Shown one piece after another: positions 28,907 to 38,422 of a DNA stretch of 64,000 nt (within the stretch, counting starts at the first letter, position 1; each line of letters opens with the position of its first letter). The stretch lies in contig NZ_JACIDW010000003.1 of NCBI RefSeq assembly GCF_014196505.1, forward strand, positions 248,001-312,000. Direction: 5' to 3'. Made by a program: the position numbers and the translations under genes. The notes under the pieces are model-generated. The model was not told the DNA's origin. It made no database searches and saw only the letters and a program-made list of their open reading frames with translations. The DNA is from Rhizobium metallidurans (lineage in GTDB: Bacteria > Pseudomonadota > Alphaproteobacteria > Rhizobiales > Rhizobiaceae).

Positions 28907-29275
28907 ATGATTCAGATGCAAACAAACCTCGACGTGGCGGATAATTCCGGCGCACGTCGTGTCATGTGCATCAAGGTGCTGGGCGGTTCTAAGCGCAAGT
29001 ATGCCTCGATCGGCGACGTTATCGTCGTTTCGATCAAGGAAGCTATTCCGCGCGGCCGCGTGAAGAAGGGTGACGTGATGAAGGCGGTTGTCGTTCGCAC
29101 CGCCAAGGAAATCCGTCGCGTTGATGGTTCCATCATCCGCTTCGACACCAATGCAGCAGTCCTCATCGACAACAAGAAAGAGCCGATCGGCACCCGTATC
29201 TTCGGACCGGTTCCGCGCGAACTTCGCGCCAAGAACCACATGAAGATCATCTCGCTCGCTCCAGAAGTTCTGTAA
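28907..29275 (+). CDS. rplN: 50S ribosomal protein L14
   Basis: L14 contacts the 30S subunit across the subunit interface. The 122-residue product [20 protein letters not shown] has the conserved [20 protein letters not shown] block and the C-terminal [16 protein letters not shown]. An alternative ATG four codons in gives [21 protein letters not shown] precedes both weakly. It opens the spc block after a 262-bp gap containing the S10 terminator, so a separate promoter is expected between 28726 and 28906. Confidence 0.97.
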   Translation: MIQMQTNLDVADNSGARRVMCIKVLGGSKRKYASIGDVIVVSIKEAIPRGRVKKGDVMKAVVVRTAKEIRRVDGSIIRFDTNAAVLIDNKKEPIGTRIFGPVPRELRAKNHMKIISLAPEVL

Positions 29276-29287
29276 GGAGCACGAACG

Positions 29288-29590
29288 ATGCAAAAGATTC
29301 GTAAGGGCGACACGGTCGTCATGCTCGCAGGCAAGGACAAGGGCCGTACTGGCGAAGTCCTTCAGGTTCTGCCCAAGGAAGATCGCGCCGTGGTTCGTGG
29401 CGTCAACGTCGTGAAGCGCCACCAGCGCCAGACGCAGACCCAGGAAGCCGGCATCATCAGCAAGGAAGCCTCGGTTCACTTGTCCAACGTCTCGATCATC
29501 GACAAGGACGGCAAGCCGACCCGCGTTGGTTTCAAGGTTGTTGACGGCAAGAAGGTCCGTGTGGCCAAGCGTTCCGGTGAGGTGATCTGA
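29288..29590 (+). CDS. rplX: 50S ribosomal protein L24
   Basis: L24 is an assembly initiator protein near the tunnel exit. The 100-residue product [19 protein letters not shown] has the KOW motif and the [19 protein letters not shown] segment (about 38-56). It is marginally shorter than the 102-104 residues usual elsewhere. AAGGAGCACGA precedes the ATG. Its TGA overlaps the rplE ATG by one base (TGATG), indicating coupled translation. Confidence 0.97.
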   Translation: MQKIRKGDTVVMLAGKDKGRTGEVLQVLPKEDRAVVRGVNVVKRHQRQTQTQEAGIISKEASVHLSNVSIIDKDGKPTRVGFKVVDGKKVRVAKRSGEVI

Positions 29591-30147
29591 TGGCTCAGGC
29601 AAAGTACGAGCCGCGGCTCAAGAAGGAATATGTCGAGCGGATCCGCGCGGCGATGCAGGAGAAATTCTCCTTCGCCAACGAGATGATGATCCCGAAGATC
29701 GACAAGATCGTAATCAACATGGGTGTTGGTGAAGCAACGGCTGACTCGAAGAAGCCGACTGTTGCCGCAGCTGACCTGGCCGCTATCGCTGGTCAGAAGC
29801 CGGTCATCACCCGTGCACGCAACTCCATCGCTGGCTTCAAGGTCCGCGAAGATATGCCGATCGGCGCAAAGGTTACCCTGCGCGGCGCTCGCATGTACGA
29901 GTTCCTGGACCGCCTGATCAACATCGCGCTTCCGCGCGTTCGCGACTTCCGCGGCCTGAACCCGAAGAGCTTTGACGGCCGTGGCAACTTCGCCATGGGC
30001 ATCAAGGAGCACATTGTGTTCCCTGAGATCAACTACGATAAGGTTGATCAGATGTGGGGCATGGACATCATCGTTTGCACGACGGCCACCAAGGACGACG
30101 AAGCACGGGCTCTGCTCACAGAGTTCAACTTCCCGTTCCGTCAGTAA
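29590..30147 (+). CDS. rplE: 50S ribosomal protein L5
   Basis: L5 binds 5S rRNA in the central protuberance. The 185-residue product has [19 protein letters not shown] (about residues 37-55), the [17 protein letters not shown] block and the conserved [20 protein letters not shown] region (about 132-151). Its ATG shares the A of the rplX TGA. Length is standard. rpsN follows after 32 bp with AAGGA as ribosome-binding site. Confidence 0.98.
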   Translation: MAQAKYEPRLKKEYVERIRAAMQEKFSFANEMMIPKIDKIVINMGVGEATADSKKPTVAAADLAAIAGQKPVITRARNSIAGFKVREDMPIGAKVTLRGARMYEFLDRLINIALPRVRDFRGLNPKSFDGRGNFAMGIKEHIVFPEINYDKVDQMWGMDIIVCTTATKDDEARALLTEFNFPFRQ

Positions 30148-30179
30148 CCGTAACGACGAGCGTAGAAAAGGAACCGCAC

Positions 30180-30485
30180 ATGGCGAAGACAAGCGCAGTT
30201 GAAAAGAACAAGCGCCGCCGTATTAAGGTCGCCGGCCAGGCCGCTAAGCGCGCCGAGCTGAAGGCGATCATCATGAACCAGGCTCTTCCGATCGAAGAGC
30301 GGTTCAAGGCCTCGATCAAGCTGGCATCCCTGCCGCGCGATGGATCGAAGACCCGTATTCGCAACCGTTGTGAAGTATCGGGCCGTCCGCGCGCATACTA
30401 CCGCAAACTGCGCATGTCGCGTATCGCGCTGCGTGAACTCGGCAATCTCGGCAAGGTGCCGGGCATCGTCAAGTCGAGCTGGTAA
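30180..30485 (+). CDS. rpsN: 30S ribosomal protein S14 (long, zinc-free form)
   Basis: S14 is a head protein near the decoding site. The 101-residue product [19 protein letters not shown] is the long C-minus form: it has the [20 protein letters not shown] motif with a single cysteine rather than the four zinc ligands of the short form. No zinc-dependent paralogue lies in the window. AAAGGAACCGCAC precedes the ATG. rpsH follows after 12 bp. Confidence 0.97.
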   Translation: MAKTSAVEKNKRRRIKVAGQAAKRAELKAIIMNQALPIEERFKASIKLASLPRDGSKTRIRNRCEVSGRPRAYYRKLRMSRIALRELGNLGKVPGIVKSSW

Positions 30486-30497
30486 GGAGCAGGTTAG

Positions 30498-30896
30498 ATG
30501 ACAATGACTGATCCGTTGGGCGATATGCTCACTCGCATCCGTAACGGCGCTTCCCGCCGCAAGTCGTCGGTATCGACGCCTGCTTCGAAGCTCCGTGCAC
30601 GTGTTCTTGATGTTCTTCAGGCTGAAGGCTACATCCGTGGCTACTCCCTTGTCGATTTCGGCAATGGCAAGTCTGAAATCAGCATCGAGCTGAAATACTA
30701 CGAAGGCGCATCGGTGATCCGTGAGATCGGCCGTGTGTCCAAGCCGGGCCGCCGGGTTTATGTCTCGGTCAAGTCCATTCCGCAGGTCGCGAACGGCCTC
30801 GGCATCACCATCCTTTCGACTCCGAAGGGTGTGATGGCCGATCACCAGGCTCGCGAACAGAACGTTGGTGGCGAGGTTCTTTGCTCGGTATTCTAA
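30498..30896 (+). CDS. rpsH: 30S ribosomal protein S8
   Basis: S8 binds 16S rRNA centrally and in E. coli represses the spc operon. The 132-residue product ([17 protein letters not shown]) ends with the conserved [20 protein letters not shown] region and a C-terminal GGEVLCSVF. Two in-frame ATGs (30498, 30504) exist; the first is preferred because GGAG lies eight bases before it. Length is normal. Confidence 0.97.
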   Translation: MTMTDPLGDMLTRIRNGASRRKSSVSTPASKLRARVLDVLQAEGYIRGYSLVDFGNGKSEISIELKYYEGASVIREIGRVSKPGRRVYVSVKSIPQVANGLGITILSTPKGVMADHQAREQNVGGEVLCSVF

Positions 30897-30938
30897 TGCC
30901 GAGCATCGATCTCCATAGCGAACAGACAGGATATAAAA

Positions 30939-31472
30939 ATGTCTCGTATCGGTAAGAAGCCCGTTCAGATTCCTGCTGGGATTACGGCTACGGTCGAAGG
31001 CCAGAAGGTTACTGCAAAGGGCCCGAAGGGCGAGCTGTTCTTCGTCGCGAACGACGAAGTCGGCGTTAAGCTCGAAAACAATGCGGTTGTCGTGACGCCG
31101 CTCTCGCAGTCGAAGGATGCTCGTTCGAAGTGGGGCATGTCCCGCACGATGATCGAAAACATCTTCACGGGTGTTAAGGACGGCTACGAGCGCAAGCTCG
31201 AAATCAACGGCGTCGGTTACCGCGCGTCGCTTCAGGGCAAGAACCTGCAGCTCGCTCTCGGTTTCAGCCACGACGTGGTTTATGAGCCGCCGGTCGGCAT
31301 CACGATCGCTGTGCCGAAGCCTACTGAAATTGTTGTCACCGGCATCAATAAGCAGCAGGTCGGCCAGGTCGCCGCTGAAATCCGCGAATACCGCGGTCCT
31401 GAGCCTTACAAGGGCAAGGGCGTCAAGTATGCCGGCGAACGTATCGTTCGCAAAGAAGGCAAGAAGAAGTAA
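30939..31472 (+). CDS. rplF: 50S ribosomal protein L6
   Basis: L6 lies near the factor-binding site. The 177-residue product ([19 protein letters not shown]) contains two homologous RNA-binding folds and ends in the family signature [14 protein letters not shown] (about residues 156-169) with a basic tail. ACAGGATATAAAA precedes the ATG. rplR follows after 12 bp. No anomaly is seen. Confidence 0.98.
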   Translation: MSRIGKKPVQIPAGITATVEGQKVTAKGPKGELFFVANDEVGVKLENNAVVVTPLSQSKDARSKWGMSRTMIENIFTGVKDGYERKLEINGVGYRASLQGKNLQLALGFSHDVVYEPPVGITIAVPKPTEIVVTGINKQQVGQVAAEIREYRGPEPYKGKGVKYAGERIVRKEGKKK

Positions 31473-31484
31473 GGATCACGCGAA

Positions 31485-31847
31485 ATGGCTAGCAGGAAAG
31501 AAGCACTTGCACGTCGTGCCAACCGCGTGCGCCGTCATCTCAAGTCGGTGGCCAATGGCCGTCCGCGCCTGTCGGTTCATCGCTCCTCGAAGAACATCTA
31601 CGTTCAGGTTATCGACGATGTTGCCGGCAAGACCCTCGCGGCTGCCTCGACGCTCGATAAGGACCTGCGCGGTTCTCTGAAGACCGGTGCTGACACCGCG
31701 GCAGCTGCCGCCGTTGGCAAGCTCGTCGCCGAGCGCGCCTCCAAGGCTGGTGTCAAGGAAGTCGTATTCGACCGTGGCGCCTTCATCTATCACGGCCGTA
31801 TCAAGGCCCTGGCGGATGCAGCCCGCGAAGGCGGTCTGACCTTCTAA
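31485..31847 (+). CDS. rplR: 50S ribosomal protein L18
   Basis: L18 binds 5S rRNA with L5. The 120-residue product [20 protein letters not shown] has the basic N terminus and the conserved [18 protein letters not shown] segment at about residues 27-44, ending with [34 protein letters not shown] precedes the ATG. Just after the stop lies a perfect terminator-like hairpin, which divides the spc block before rpsE. Confidence 0.98.
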   Translation: MASRKEALARRANRVRRHLKSVANGRPRLSVHRSSKNIYVQVIDDVAGKTLAAASTLDKDLRGSLKTGADTAAAAAVGKLVAERASKAGVKEVVFDRGAFIYHGRIKALADAAREGGLTF

Positions 31848-31853
31848 TGAATT

Positions 31854-31886
31854 TCCGGCCGGAGCTCAGTGCTCCGGCCGGATTTT
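31854..31886 (+). terminator. Intrinsic terminator/attenuator between rplR and rpsE
   Basis: TCCGGCCGGAGC (31854-31865) pairs perfectly with 31871-31882 around a 5-nt loop and is followed by T residues to 31886, six bases after the rplR stop. It has the full form of a Rho-independent terminator although spc genes continue beyond it. Confidence 0.85.
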
Positions 31887-31890
31887 AACC

Positions 31891-31931
31891 GGACCGCAAA
31901 CGCTCCTCGATAGGGGAGGCTGCTGCGGTCC
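31891..31931 (+). promoter_or_regulatory. Second fold upstream of rpsE
   Basis: GGACCGCA (31891-31898) pairs with TGCGGTCC (31924-31931), with a purine-rich GGGGAG facing CTCC inside. It begins five bases after the terminator T tract and may form a leader structure of a separate rpsE transcript. Confidence 0.5.
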
Positions 31932-31977
31932 TCGTGTTGTCTGCCGTTCCACCCGCAAAAGAAAAAGGAAAAGGACA

Positions 31978-32547
31978 ATGGCACAGGAAAGAAAAGGTTC
32001 GCGCGACGATCGCCAGAACCGCGAAGAGCGCGATAGCGAATTCGTCGACAAGCTGGTCGCGATCAACCGCGTCGCCAAGGTCGTCAAGGGCGGCCGTCGT
32101 TTCGGTTTTGCAGCCCTCGTCGTCGTCGGTGACCAGAAGGGCCGCGTTGGCTTCGGTCACGGCAAGGCACGTGAAGTGCCGGAAGCAATCCGCAAGGCAA
32201 CCGAAGCTGCCAAGCGCGAACTGATCTTCGTACCGCTGCGTGACGGCCGTACGCTGCATCACGACGTTCACGGCCGCCACGGCGCCGGCAAGGTTCTGCT
32301 TCGTTCGGCCAAGGTCGGTACCGGTATCATCGCCGGTGGCCCGATGCGCGCTGTTTTCGAAACGCTCGGCGTTCACGACGTCGTCGCCAAGTCGACCGGT
32401 TCCTCGAACCCATACAACATGGTTCGCGCTACCTTCGACGCTCTGAAGCACCAGGTTCACCCGAAGGACATCGCAGCACAGCGCGGCATCAAGTATGCAA
32501 CGCTTCAGGCTCGCCGTGCCGCTTCCGGTAACTCTTCTGAAGAATAA
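31978..32547 (+). CDS. rpsE: 30S ribosomal protein S5
   Basis: S5 acts in decoding fidelity and mRNA unwinding. The 189-residue product begins with a charged extension ([20 protein letters not shown]) and then the double-stranded RNA-binding fold ([20 protein letters not shown], residues 32-51; [20 protein letters not shown] near 130-149). GAAAAGGACA precedes the ATG. It follows a 130-bp gap with a terminator, so it may have its own promoter. rpmD follows after 13 bp. Confidence 0.98.
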   Translation: MAQERKGSRDDRQNREERDSEFVDKLVAINRVAKVVKGGRRFGFAALVVVGDQKGRVGFGHGKAREVPEAIRKATEAAKRELIFVPLRDGRTLHHDVHGRHGAGKVLLRSAKVGTGIIAGGPMRAVFETLGVHDVVAKSTGSSNPYNMVRATFDALKHQVHPKDIAAQRGIKYATLQARRAASGNSSEE

Positions 32548-32560
32548 GAGGAGCTGATCC

Positions 32561-32770
32561 ATGGCCAAGGCTACAAAGAAGACCGAAGCGAAGACGGTTA
32601 CCGTCGAGCAGATCGGCAGCCCGATTCGCCGTCCGGATGTCCAGCAGCGCACGCTGATCGGTCTCGGGCTGAACAAGATGCACCGTCGTCGCACGCTGGA
32701 AGACACCCCTTCCGTTCGTGGCATGATCCGTGCTGTCCAGCATCTCGTTCGCATCGTCGACGAGAAGTAA
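32561..32770 (+). CDS. rpmD: 50S ribosomal protein L30
   Basis: L30 is a small peripheral 50S protein. The 69-residue product ([20 protein letters not shown]) carries the family signature from [20 protein letters not shown] to the conserved [16 protein letters not shown] (about 43-58). AGAGGAGCTGATCC precedes the ATG. It is tightly packed between rpsE and rplO as in other spc operons. Confidence 0.97.
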   Translation: MAKATKKTEAKTVTVEQIGSPIRRPDVQQRTLIGLGLNKMHRRRTLEDTPSVRGMIRAVQHLVRIVDEK

Positions 32771-32786
32771 GCAGGGAGTATTCGCT

Positions 32787-33260
32787 ATGAAACTCAATGA
32801 AATCAAAGACAACGAAGGTTCGACCCATAGCCGCAAGCGCCTCGGCCGCGGTATCGGTTCGGGCTCCGGCAAGACCGGTGGTCGCGGTGTCAAGGGTCAG
32901 AAGTCCCGTTCGGGCGTAGCCATCAACGGCTTCGAAGGCGGTCAGATGCCAATCTACCGTCGCCTGCCGAAGCGCGGCTTCAACAACATCTTCAAGGCCG
33001 ACTTCGTTGTCGTGTCCCTGGAGCGTGTTCAGGCAGCGATTGACGCTGGCAAGCTCGACGGCAAGTCCACGGTCGATGCAGCAGCTCTCAAGGCTGCCGG
33101 CGTTATCCGTCGCGTCAAGGACGGCGTTCGCGTTCTCGCCGACGGCGAGCTGAAGGCAAAGGTCAAGTTCGAAGTTGCTGGCGCTTCCAAGCCGGCGATC
33201 GAGAAGATCGAAAAGGCTGGCGGTTCCGTCACGCTTCTTTCTGCCGCAGCTGCAGAGTAA
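32787..33260 (+). CDS. rplO: 50S ribosomal protein L15
   Basis: L15 is a late-assembly protein running through the 50S core. The 157-residue product ([20 protein letters not shown]) has the glycine-rich [19 protein letters not shown] arm (about residues 20-38) and a globular C-terminal domain. ATG 32787 follows GCAGGGAG; the longer frame from 32730 lies within rpmD and is rejected. An intrinsic terminator follows, separating it from secY. Confidence 0.97.
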   Translation: MKLNEIKDNEGSTHSRKRLGRGIGSGSGKTGGRGVKGQKSRSGVAINGFEGGQMPIYRRLPKRGFNNIFKADFVVVSLERVQAAIDAGKLDGKSTVDAAALKAAGVIRRVKDGVRVLADGELKAKVKFEVAGASKPAIEKIEKAGGSVTLLSAAAAE

Positions 33261-33273
33261 TTTAATCTATGAT

Positions 33274-33307
33274 AAACCGCCCGGGGTGCTTCACACCGGG
33301 CGGTTTT
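33274..33307 (+). terminator. Intrinsic terminator between rplO and secY
   Basis: AACCGCCCGG (33275-33284) pairs with CCGGGCGGTT extending to about 33305, with an extra GTG/CAC closing part of the loop, then a short T run to 33307. It resembles the terminator after rpoC. Confidence 0.85.
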
Positions 33308-33498
33308 GCTCCCATATGTGAGCCTCACGAAAGCCGGCCGGATGCACGTGCGTCAGGACGGTCGAACGAACAACAGGGTGAGGCATAGGTTGCGCCCGCA
33401 ATCCGTCCGAAGCCCGCTTTTGAATAATTCAGAAATGCCGATCCGGCGTTCTGCCTTTTGCTTGGTCAGAGCCCGAAACCGGTAGCGCGGAGATACGC

Positions 33499-34839
33499 AT
33501 GGCGTCTGCAGCGGAACAGTTGGCTTCCAACCTCAATTTCTCGACCTTCGCCAAAGCCGAGGATCTCAAGAAGCGCCTGTGGTTTACACTGGCAGCTCTC
33601 CTCGTCTATCGATTGGGAACGCACATTCCGCTTCCCGGCCTCAACCCGGAAGCTTACGCTCAGGCCTTTAGCAACCAGTCTGGCGGCATTCTCGGCCTCT
33701 TCAACATGTTCTCGGGCGGCGCCGTGCAGCGCATGGCGATCTTCGCGCTCGGTATCATGCCCTACATCTCCGCTTCGATCATCGTGCAGCTGATGACGTC
33801 TGTCGTCCCTGCGCTCGAGAACCTGAAGAAGGAAGGCGAGCAGGGCCGAAAGATCATCAACCAGTATACGCGCTACGGCACGGTGCTGCTCGGCACGCTG
33901 CAGGCCTACGGTATTGCGGTCGGTCTTGAGAGCGGTAACGGCCTCGTCGTTGATCCGGGCATCTTCTTCCGCGTTTCCACCGTCATCACGCTGCTCGGCG
34001 GCACGATGTTCCTGATGTGGCTCGGCGAGCAGATCACCTCGCGCGGTATCGGCAACGGCATCTCGCTCATCATCTTCGCCGGCATCGCCGCCGGCCTGCC
34101 GAGCGCTCTTGCCGGCACGCTGGAACTCGGCCGCACCGGTGCGCTGTCGACAAGCCTGATCCTTCTGGTCATCGTGGTCGCGATCGTCGTTATCGCCATC
34201 ATCGTCTTCGTCGAGCGCGCTCAGCGCCGCCTGCTGATCCAGTATCCGAAGCGCCAGGTGGGCAACCGGATGTTCCAGGGCGATACCTCGCACCTGCCGC
34301 TGAAGCTCAACACCTCGGGTGTTATCCCGGCGATCTTCGCGTCGTCGCTTCTGTTGCTGCCGGCAACGATCGCGGGCTTCGCGAACACGACGAACATGCC
34401 GGGCTGGGTCACGTCGATTGTTGCCGCGCTTGGTCACGGCCAGCCGCTTTACATGCTTCTCTATGCTCTGCTTATCGCCTTCTTCGCCTTCTTCTATACG
34501 GCCATCGTCTTCAACCCGAAGGATACCGCCGACAATCTGAAGAAGCATGGCGGCTTCATTCCGGGTATCCGTCCGGGCGAGCGAACCGCCGAGTACATCG
34601 ACTACGTTCTGACCCGCATTACAGTCGTCGGCGCGATCTATCTCGTCGTCGTCTGTATCCTTCCGGAAATGCTTGTGGCAAAGACCGGGATCCCGTTATC
34701 CCTTGGTGGCACTTCGCTTTTGATCGTCGTTAGCGTAACTCTTGATACGGTGGCGCAGATCCAGGGGCACCTGATCGCGCAGCAGTACGAAGGCCTGATC
34801 AAGAAATCGAAGTTGCGTGGAGGAAAGAGGGGTCGATGA
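33499..34839 (+). CDS. secY: Preprotein translocase channel SecY
   Basis: SecY forms the protein-conducting channel with SecE. The 446-residue product has about ten transmembrane helices, beginning with the cytoplasmic ASNLNFSTFAKAEDLKKRL and helix 1 plug region (GLNPEAYAQAF). The ALGIMPYISASIIVQLM motif and the loop QYPKRQVGNRMFQGDTSHLP are characteristic. GCGGAGATACGC precedes the ATG. Its stop overlaps the adk start by four bases (ATGA). A 238-bp gap with a terminator lies upstream, so a secY-adk(-rpsM) promoter is expected there. Confidence 0.98.
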   Translation: MASAAEQLASNLNFSTFAKAEDLKKRLWFTLAALLVYRLGTHIPLPGLNPEAYAQAFSNQSGGILGLFNMFSGGAVQRMAIFALGIMPYISASIIVQLMTSVVPALENLKKEGEQGRKIINQYTRYGTVLLGTLQAYGIAVGLESGNGLVVDPGIFFRVSTVITLLGGTMFLMWLGEQITSRGIGNGISLIIFAGIAAGLPSALAGTLELGRTGALSTSLILLVIVVAIVVIAIIVFVERAQRRLLIQYPKRQVGNRMFQGDTSHLPLKLNTSGVIPAIFASSLLLLPATIAGFANTTNMPGWVTSIVAALGHGQPLYMLLYALLIAFFAFFYTAIVFNPKDTADNLKKHGGFIPGIRPGERTAEYIDYVLTRITVVGAIYLVVVCILPEMLVAKTGIPLSLGGTSLLIVVSVTLDTVAQIQGHLIAQQYEGLIKKSKLRGGKRGR

Positions 34840-35486
34840 GACTTATACTTTTGGGGCCGCCGGGCGCGGGTAAGGGGACTCAAGCTCAGCGGATCGTGGA
34901 AAAGTACGGAATTCCGCAACTTTCCACGGGTGACATGCTTCGCGCCGCCGTTCAGGCCGGTACCGAAGTGGGCAAGCGCGCCAAGGCCGTCATGGATGCT
35001 GGCAAGCTGGTCTCTGACGACATCGTCATCGCAATCGTGTCGGAGCGTATCGACCAGCCCGATTGCGAGAATGGCTTCATTCTCGACGGTTTCCCGCGCA
35101 CGCTGGTTCAGGCCGATGCGACGGAAGCCATGCTCAAGGGTAAGGGTATCGAGCTGTCGAAGGTCGTCGAGATCCAGGTGGACGACAAGATTCTGGCGGA
35201 CCGCGTTTCCGGCCGTTACACCTGCGCCAACTGTGGTGCCGGCTATCACGACACGAATGTCAAGCCGAAGGTGGAAGGCGTCTGCGACCGCTGCGGTTCG
35301 ACTCACTTCAAGCGTCGTCCGGATGACAATCGCGAAACGGTCGTCACCCGCCTCGGCGCTTACTACAAGGAAACATCGCCGCTGATCGGCTACTACTATG
35401 CCAAGGGCAAGTTGCAGTCGGTGGATGGCATGGCAGACATCGATCGCGTCACCGGCGAGATCGAGGGCATACTTTCGAAGCTGTAA
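34836..35486 (+). CDS. adk: Adenylate kinase with zinc-type LID
   Basis: Adenylate kinase interconverts ATP+AMP and 2 ADP. The 216-residue product has the P-loop GPPGAGKGTQAQ (residues 7-18), the DGFPRT motif (about 84-89) and the long LID. The LID carries four cysteines in two pairs (CANC and CDRC, about 129-132 and 150-153), the zinc-binding arrangement of structural-zinc adenylate kinases. GGAGGAAAGAGGGGTCG precedes the ATG inside secY, so the two are coupled. Confidence 0.97.
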   Translation: MRLILLGPPGAGKGTQAQRIVEKYGIPQLSTGDMLRAAVQAGTEVGKRAKAVMDAGKLVSDDIVIAIVSERIDQPDCENGFILDGFPRTLVQADATEAMLKGKGIELSKVVEIQVDDKILADRVSGRYTCANCGAGYHDTNVKPKVEGVCDRCGSTHFKRRPDDNRETVVTRLGAYYKETSPLIGYYYAKGKLQSVDGMADIDRVTGEIEGILSKL

Positions 35487-35613
35487 GGCTTTGGAAATAA
35501 AACTTGGCGGGAGCGGTTGCTTTTCAGCACTGATTCCGTTAAACACCGCGCCAACTCGCGATATCTGATGCGATCGGCGCGGACTTCCGATAGGAATTCC
35601 GGGTTCGATCGTT

Positions 35614-35643
35614 TTGACTTGTTGAGAACCTGAATTGTAATTG
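35614..35643 (+). promoter_or_regulatory. Candidate alpha-operon promoter
   Basis: TTGACT (35614-35619) and TAATTG (35638-35643) are 18 bp apart in the 225-bp adk-rpsM gap. A small CGGCCTT/AAGGCCG palindrome follows at 35645-35660. The match is moderate. Confidence 0.35.
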
Positions 35644-35711
35644 CGGCCTTTCAAGGCCGTGTAACGAGACACCACTTGCCGGATGGCAACTGGAACGCAA
35701 GGAGAATAGGC

Positions 35712-36080
35712 GTGGCACGTATCGCTGGCGTCAACATCCCGACCGCAAAGCGCGTTGTAATCGCGCTGACGTACATTCACGGGATCGGTCCGAAATTCGC
35801 ACAGGAAATCGTCGAGAAGGTCGGTATTCCTGCTGATCGTCGCGTGAATCAGCTCACCGACGCGGAAGTCCTGCAGATCCGCGAAACCATCGACCGCGAT
35901 TACCAGGTCGAAGGTGACCTGCGTCGCGAGACCTCGATGAACATCAAGCGTCTGATGGACCTCGGCTGCTACCGCGGCCTGCGTCATCGCCGTGGCCTTC
36001 CGGTCCGCGGTCAGCGCACGCACACCAATGCTCGTACCCGCAAGGGCCCGGCAAAGGCGATCGCTGGTAAGAAGAAGTAA
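35712..36080 (+). CDS. rpsM: 30S ribosomal protein S13
   Basis: S13 is a head protein that contacts P-site tRNA and S19. The 122-residue product starts at GTG ([20 protein letters not shown]) with AAGGAG at 35699-35704; the frame extends further left but without a better site. It has the conserved [20 protein letters not shown] block (about residues 86-105) and the basic tail [14 protein letters not shown]. It opens the alpha operon. Confidence 0.97.
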   Translation: MARIAGVNIPTAKRVVIALTYIHGIGPKFAQEIVEKVGIPADRRVNQLTDAEVLQIRETIDRDYQVEGDLRRETSMNIKRLMDLGCYRGLRHRRGLPVRGQRTHTNARTRKGPAKAIAGKKK

Positions 36081-36099
36081 TTTCCGGGAAACCGGAGGT

Positions 36100-36131
36100 G
36101 AGGGGGCTGGCGGTCTGCGCCGGCCTCTTTT
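36100..36131 (+). terminator. Imperfect terminator-like hairpin between rpsM and rpsK
   Basis: A GC-rich stem with a bulge (GAGG..CTGGCG with CGCCGGCCTC) ends in TTTT at 36128-36131, in the 134-bp rpsM-rpsK gap. Because alpha-operon genes continue, it would act as an attenuator if at all. Confidence 0.45.
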
Positions 36132-36214
36132 GAGTTTCGGGCAGGGCCGCAAGGTCTCGTTCCGGTGTAGCCGCTGGTATTACGGCGGTGCGGAGATCCA
36201 AGAAAGGGATACAA

Positions 36215-36604
36215 ATGGCCAAGGAAGCCGTACGCGTTCGCCGTCGCGAACGTAAAAACATTTCGTCGGGCGTCGCTCACGTCAACTCGACCTTCAACAA
36301 CACGATGATCACGATCACCGACGCACAGGGCAACGCCATTGCCTGGTCGTCTGCTGGCGCCAAGGGCTTCAAGGGCTCGCGCAAGTCGACCCCGTTCGCC
36401 GCTCAGATCGCTGCTGAAGACTGCGCCAAGAAGGCCCAGGAACACGGCATGAAGTCGCTGGAAGTTGAAGTTTGCGGTCCGGGTTCGGGTCGTGAATCCG
36501 CTCTGCGCGCCCTCCAGGCTGCTGGTTTCATGATCACGTCCATCCGCGACGTGACGCCGATCCCGCACAATGGTTGCCGCCCGCGCAAGAAGCGCCGCGT
36601 CTGA
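36215..36604 (+). CDS. rpsK: 30S ribosomal protein S11
   Basis: S11 lies on the 30S platform. The 129-residue product ([19 protein letters not shown]) shows [20 protein letters not shown] (about residues 21-40) and the conserved C-terminal [21 protein letters not shown] 36215 follows AAGAAAGGGATAC. Length is standard. rpoA follows after 100 bp. Confidence 0.98.
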   Translation: MAKEAVRVRRRERKNISSGVAHVNSTFNNTMITITDAQGNAIAWSSAGAKGFKGSRKSTPFAAQIAAEDCAKKAQEHGMKSLEVEVCGPGSGRESALRALQAAGFMITSIRDVTPIPHNGCRPRKKRRV

Positions 36605-36704
36605 TCATCGCCATTCACAACATCGGTGAGCGGATCCTCGCTCCCGATGCTTCTCAAGCTCGGTTGTCACGATTGGATGGTGGCAACGAACGGAAGGCAA
36701 AAAT

Positions 36705-37715
36705 ATGATTCAGAAAAACTGGCAGGAATTGATCAAGCCGAACAAGGTCGAGTTCTCTTCGAGCTCGCGCACCAAGGCGACGCTCGTAGCAGAGCCGTTG
36801 GAGCGCGGTTTCGGCCTCACCCTCGGCAACGCGCTTCGCCGCGTTCTGCTGTCCTCGCTGCGCGGTGCCGCAGTGACGGCCGTGCAGATCGATGGCGTGC
36901 TGCATGAATTCTCGTCGATCCCTGGCGTTCGTGAAGATGTCACCGACATCGTCCTGAACATCAAGGAAATCGCCATCAAGATGGATGGCGACGACGCAAA
37001 GCGCATGGTCGTGCGTAAGCAGGGTCCGGGCGTTGTAACGGCTGGCGACATCCAGACGGTCGGCGATATCGAAATCCTCAACCCCGAGCATGTGATCTGC
37101 ACGCTCGATGAGGGCGCCGAAATCCGCATGGAATTCACCGTCAACAACGGCAAGGGCTATGTTCCGGCCGATCGCAATCGTGCGGAAGATGCTCCGATCG
37201 GTCTCATCCCGGTCGACAGCCTTTATTCGCCGGTCAAGAAGGTGTCCTACAAGGTTGAGAATACCCGCGAAGGACAGGTTCTCGACTACGACAAGCTGAA
37301 CATGACCATCGAAACCGATGGCTCGATCTCCGGCGAAGATGCCGTCGCTTTCGCGGCTCGCATCCTGCAGGATCAGCTTGGCGTGTTCGTCAACTTCGAC
37401 GAGCCGCAGAAGGAAACCGAAGAGGAAGCAGTCACCGAACTCGCTTTCAACCCGGCGCTCCTCAAGAAGGTGGACGAACTCGAACTGTCTGTTCGCTCGG
37501 CAAACTGCCTGAAGAACGACAACATCGTCTACATCGGCGACCTCATTCAGAAGACCGAAGCAGAAATGCTCCGCACGCCGAATTTTGGTCGCAAGTCGCT
37601 GAACGAAATCAAGGAAGTTCTCGCTTCCATGGGCCTGCACCTCGGCATGGAAGTGCCGGCATGGCCGCCTGAGAACATCGAAGATCTCGCCAAGCGTTAC
37701 GAAGACCAATACTAA
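36705..37715 (+). CDS. rpoA: RNA polymerase alpha subunit
   Basis: The alpha dimer nucleates RNA polymerase assembly; its C-terminal domain binds UP elements and activators. The 336-residue product has the N-terminal dimerisation domain ([20 protein letters not shown], about residues 31-50) and the alpha-CTD ([20 protein letters not shown], then [12 protein letters not shown]). Length is standard for alphaproteobacteria. CGGAAGGCAAAAAT precedes the ATG. It lies in the alpha operon, 45 bp before rplQ. Confidence 0.98.
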   Translation: MIQKNWQELIKPNKVEFSSSSRTKATLVAEPLERGFGLTLGNALRRVLLSSLRGAAVTAVQIDGVLHEFSSIPGVREDVTDIVLNIKEIAIKMDGDDAKRMVVRKQGPGVVTAGDIQTVGDIEILNPEHVICTLDEGAEIRMEFTVNNGKGYVPADRNRAEDAPIGLIPVDSLYSPVKKVSYKVENTREGQVLDYDKLNMTIETDGSISGEDAVAFAARILQDQLGVFVNFDEPQKETEEEAVTELAFNPALLKKVDELELSVRSANCLKNDNIVYIGDLIQKTEAEMLRTPNFGRKSLNEIKEVLASMGLHLGMEVPAWPPENIEDLAKRYEDQY

Positions 37716-37760
37716 CCATCAAACGGCGGGCGAGATGCCTGCATGTGAAGGAGAATAGCA

Positions 37761-38186
37761 ATGCGCCACGGTAAAGCCGGCCGCAAGCTGAATAGAACCG
37801 CTAGCCACCGCAAGGCAATGTTTGCCAACATGGCGGCTTCGCTCATCACCCATGAGCAGATCGTGACCACCCTGCCGAAGGCAAAGGAAATCCGTCCGAT
37901 CGTTGAAAAGCTCGTAACCCTCGGCAAGCGCGGCGACCTGCACGCTCGTCGTCAGGCGATCTCGCAGATCCGCGACGCCGCTGTCGTTTCGAAGCTCTTC
38001 GACACGATCGCTTCGCGCTACGCAACCCGCAACGGCGGCTACCTGCGTATCATGAAGGCCGGCTTCCGCCAGGGCGACAACGCCGCTCTCGCCGTCATCG
38101 AATTCGTTGACCGCGACACCTTCGCCAAGGGCGCAGCCGACAAGGCTCGCGTTGAAGCCGAAGCAGCTGCTGCTGAAGCCGCTTGA
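37761..38186 (+). CDS. rplQ: 50S ribosomal protein L17
   Basis: L17 sits near the tunnel exit. The 141-residue product starts [20 protein letters not shown] and has a core of about 120 residues plus an alanine/glutamate-rich tail ([10 protein letters not shown]) seen in this group. AAGGAGAATAGCA precedes the ATG. It closes the alpha operon and is followed by a terminator. Confidence 0.98.
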   Translation: MRHGKAGRKLNRTASHRKAMFANMAASLITHEQIVTTLPKAKEIRPIVEKLVTLGKRGDLHARRQAISQIRDAAVVSKLFDTIASRYATRNGGYLRIMKAGFRQGDNAALAVIEFVDRDTFAKGAADKARVEAEAAAAEAA

Positions 38187-38212
38187 TTTTTTCCGGTGCG
38201 CCGGAAGCAAGA

Positions 38213-38240
38213 CAGCCGGGCTGAAAAGCCCGGCTGTTTT
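38213..38240 (+). terminator. Intrinsic terminator after rplQ
   Basis: CAGCCGGGCT (38213-38222) pairs with AGCCCGGCTG (38227-38236) around a GAAA tetraloop and is followed by TTTT. It ends the 19-kb ribosomal block. Between it and the msrQ stop at 38423 nothing convincing is seen. Confidence 0.92.
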
Positions 38241-38422
38241 CGTTTGTGGTATTGATCTGTCATCGAGTGCGCTTCGGCCGATCGCCAGCCGACGACGTCA
38301 AGCGGCGCCGCGGCAACGACTGTGTCGCCAGCCGGGGCGAAGTGAGGGTCACGGTAGATATATAGAGGCGACGCTGCTTCCATTCGAGTAGTCTGCCAGC
38401 CTTCACGCTCTCAAACAAGAGT

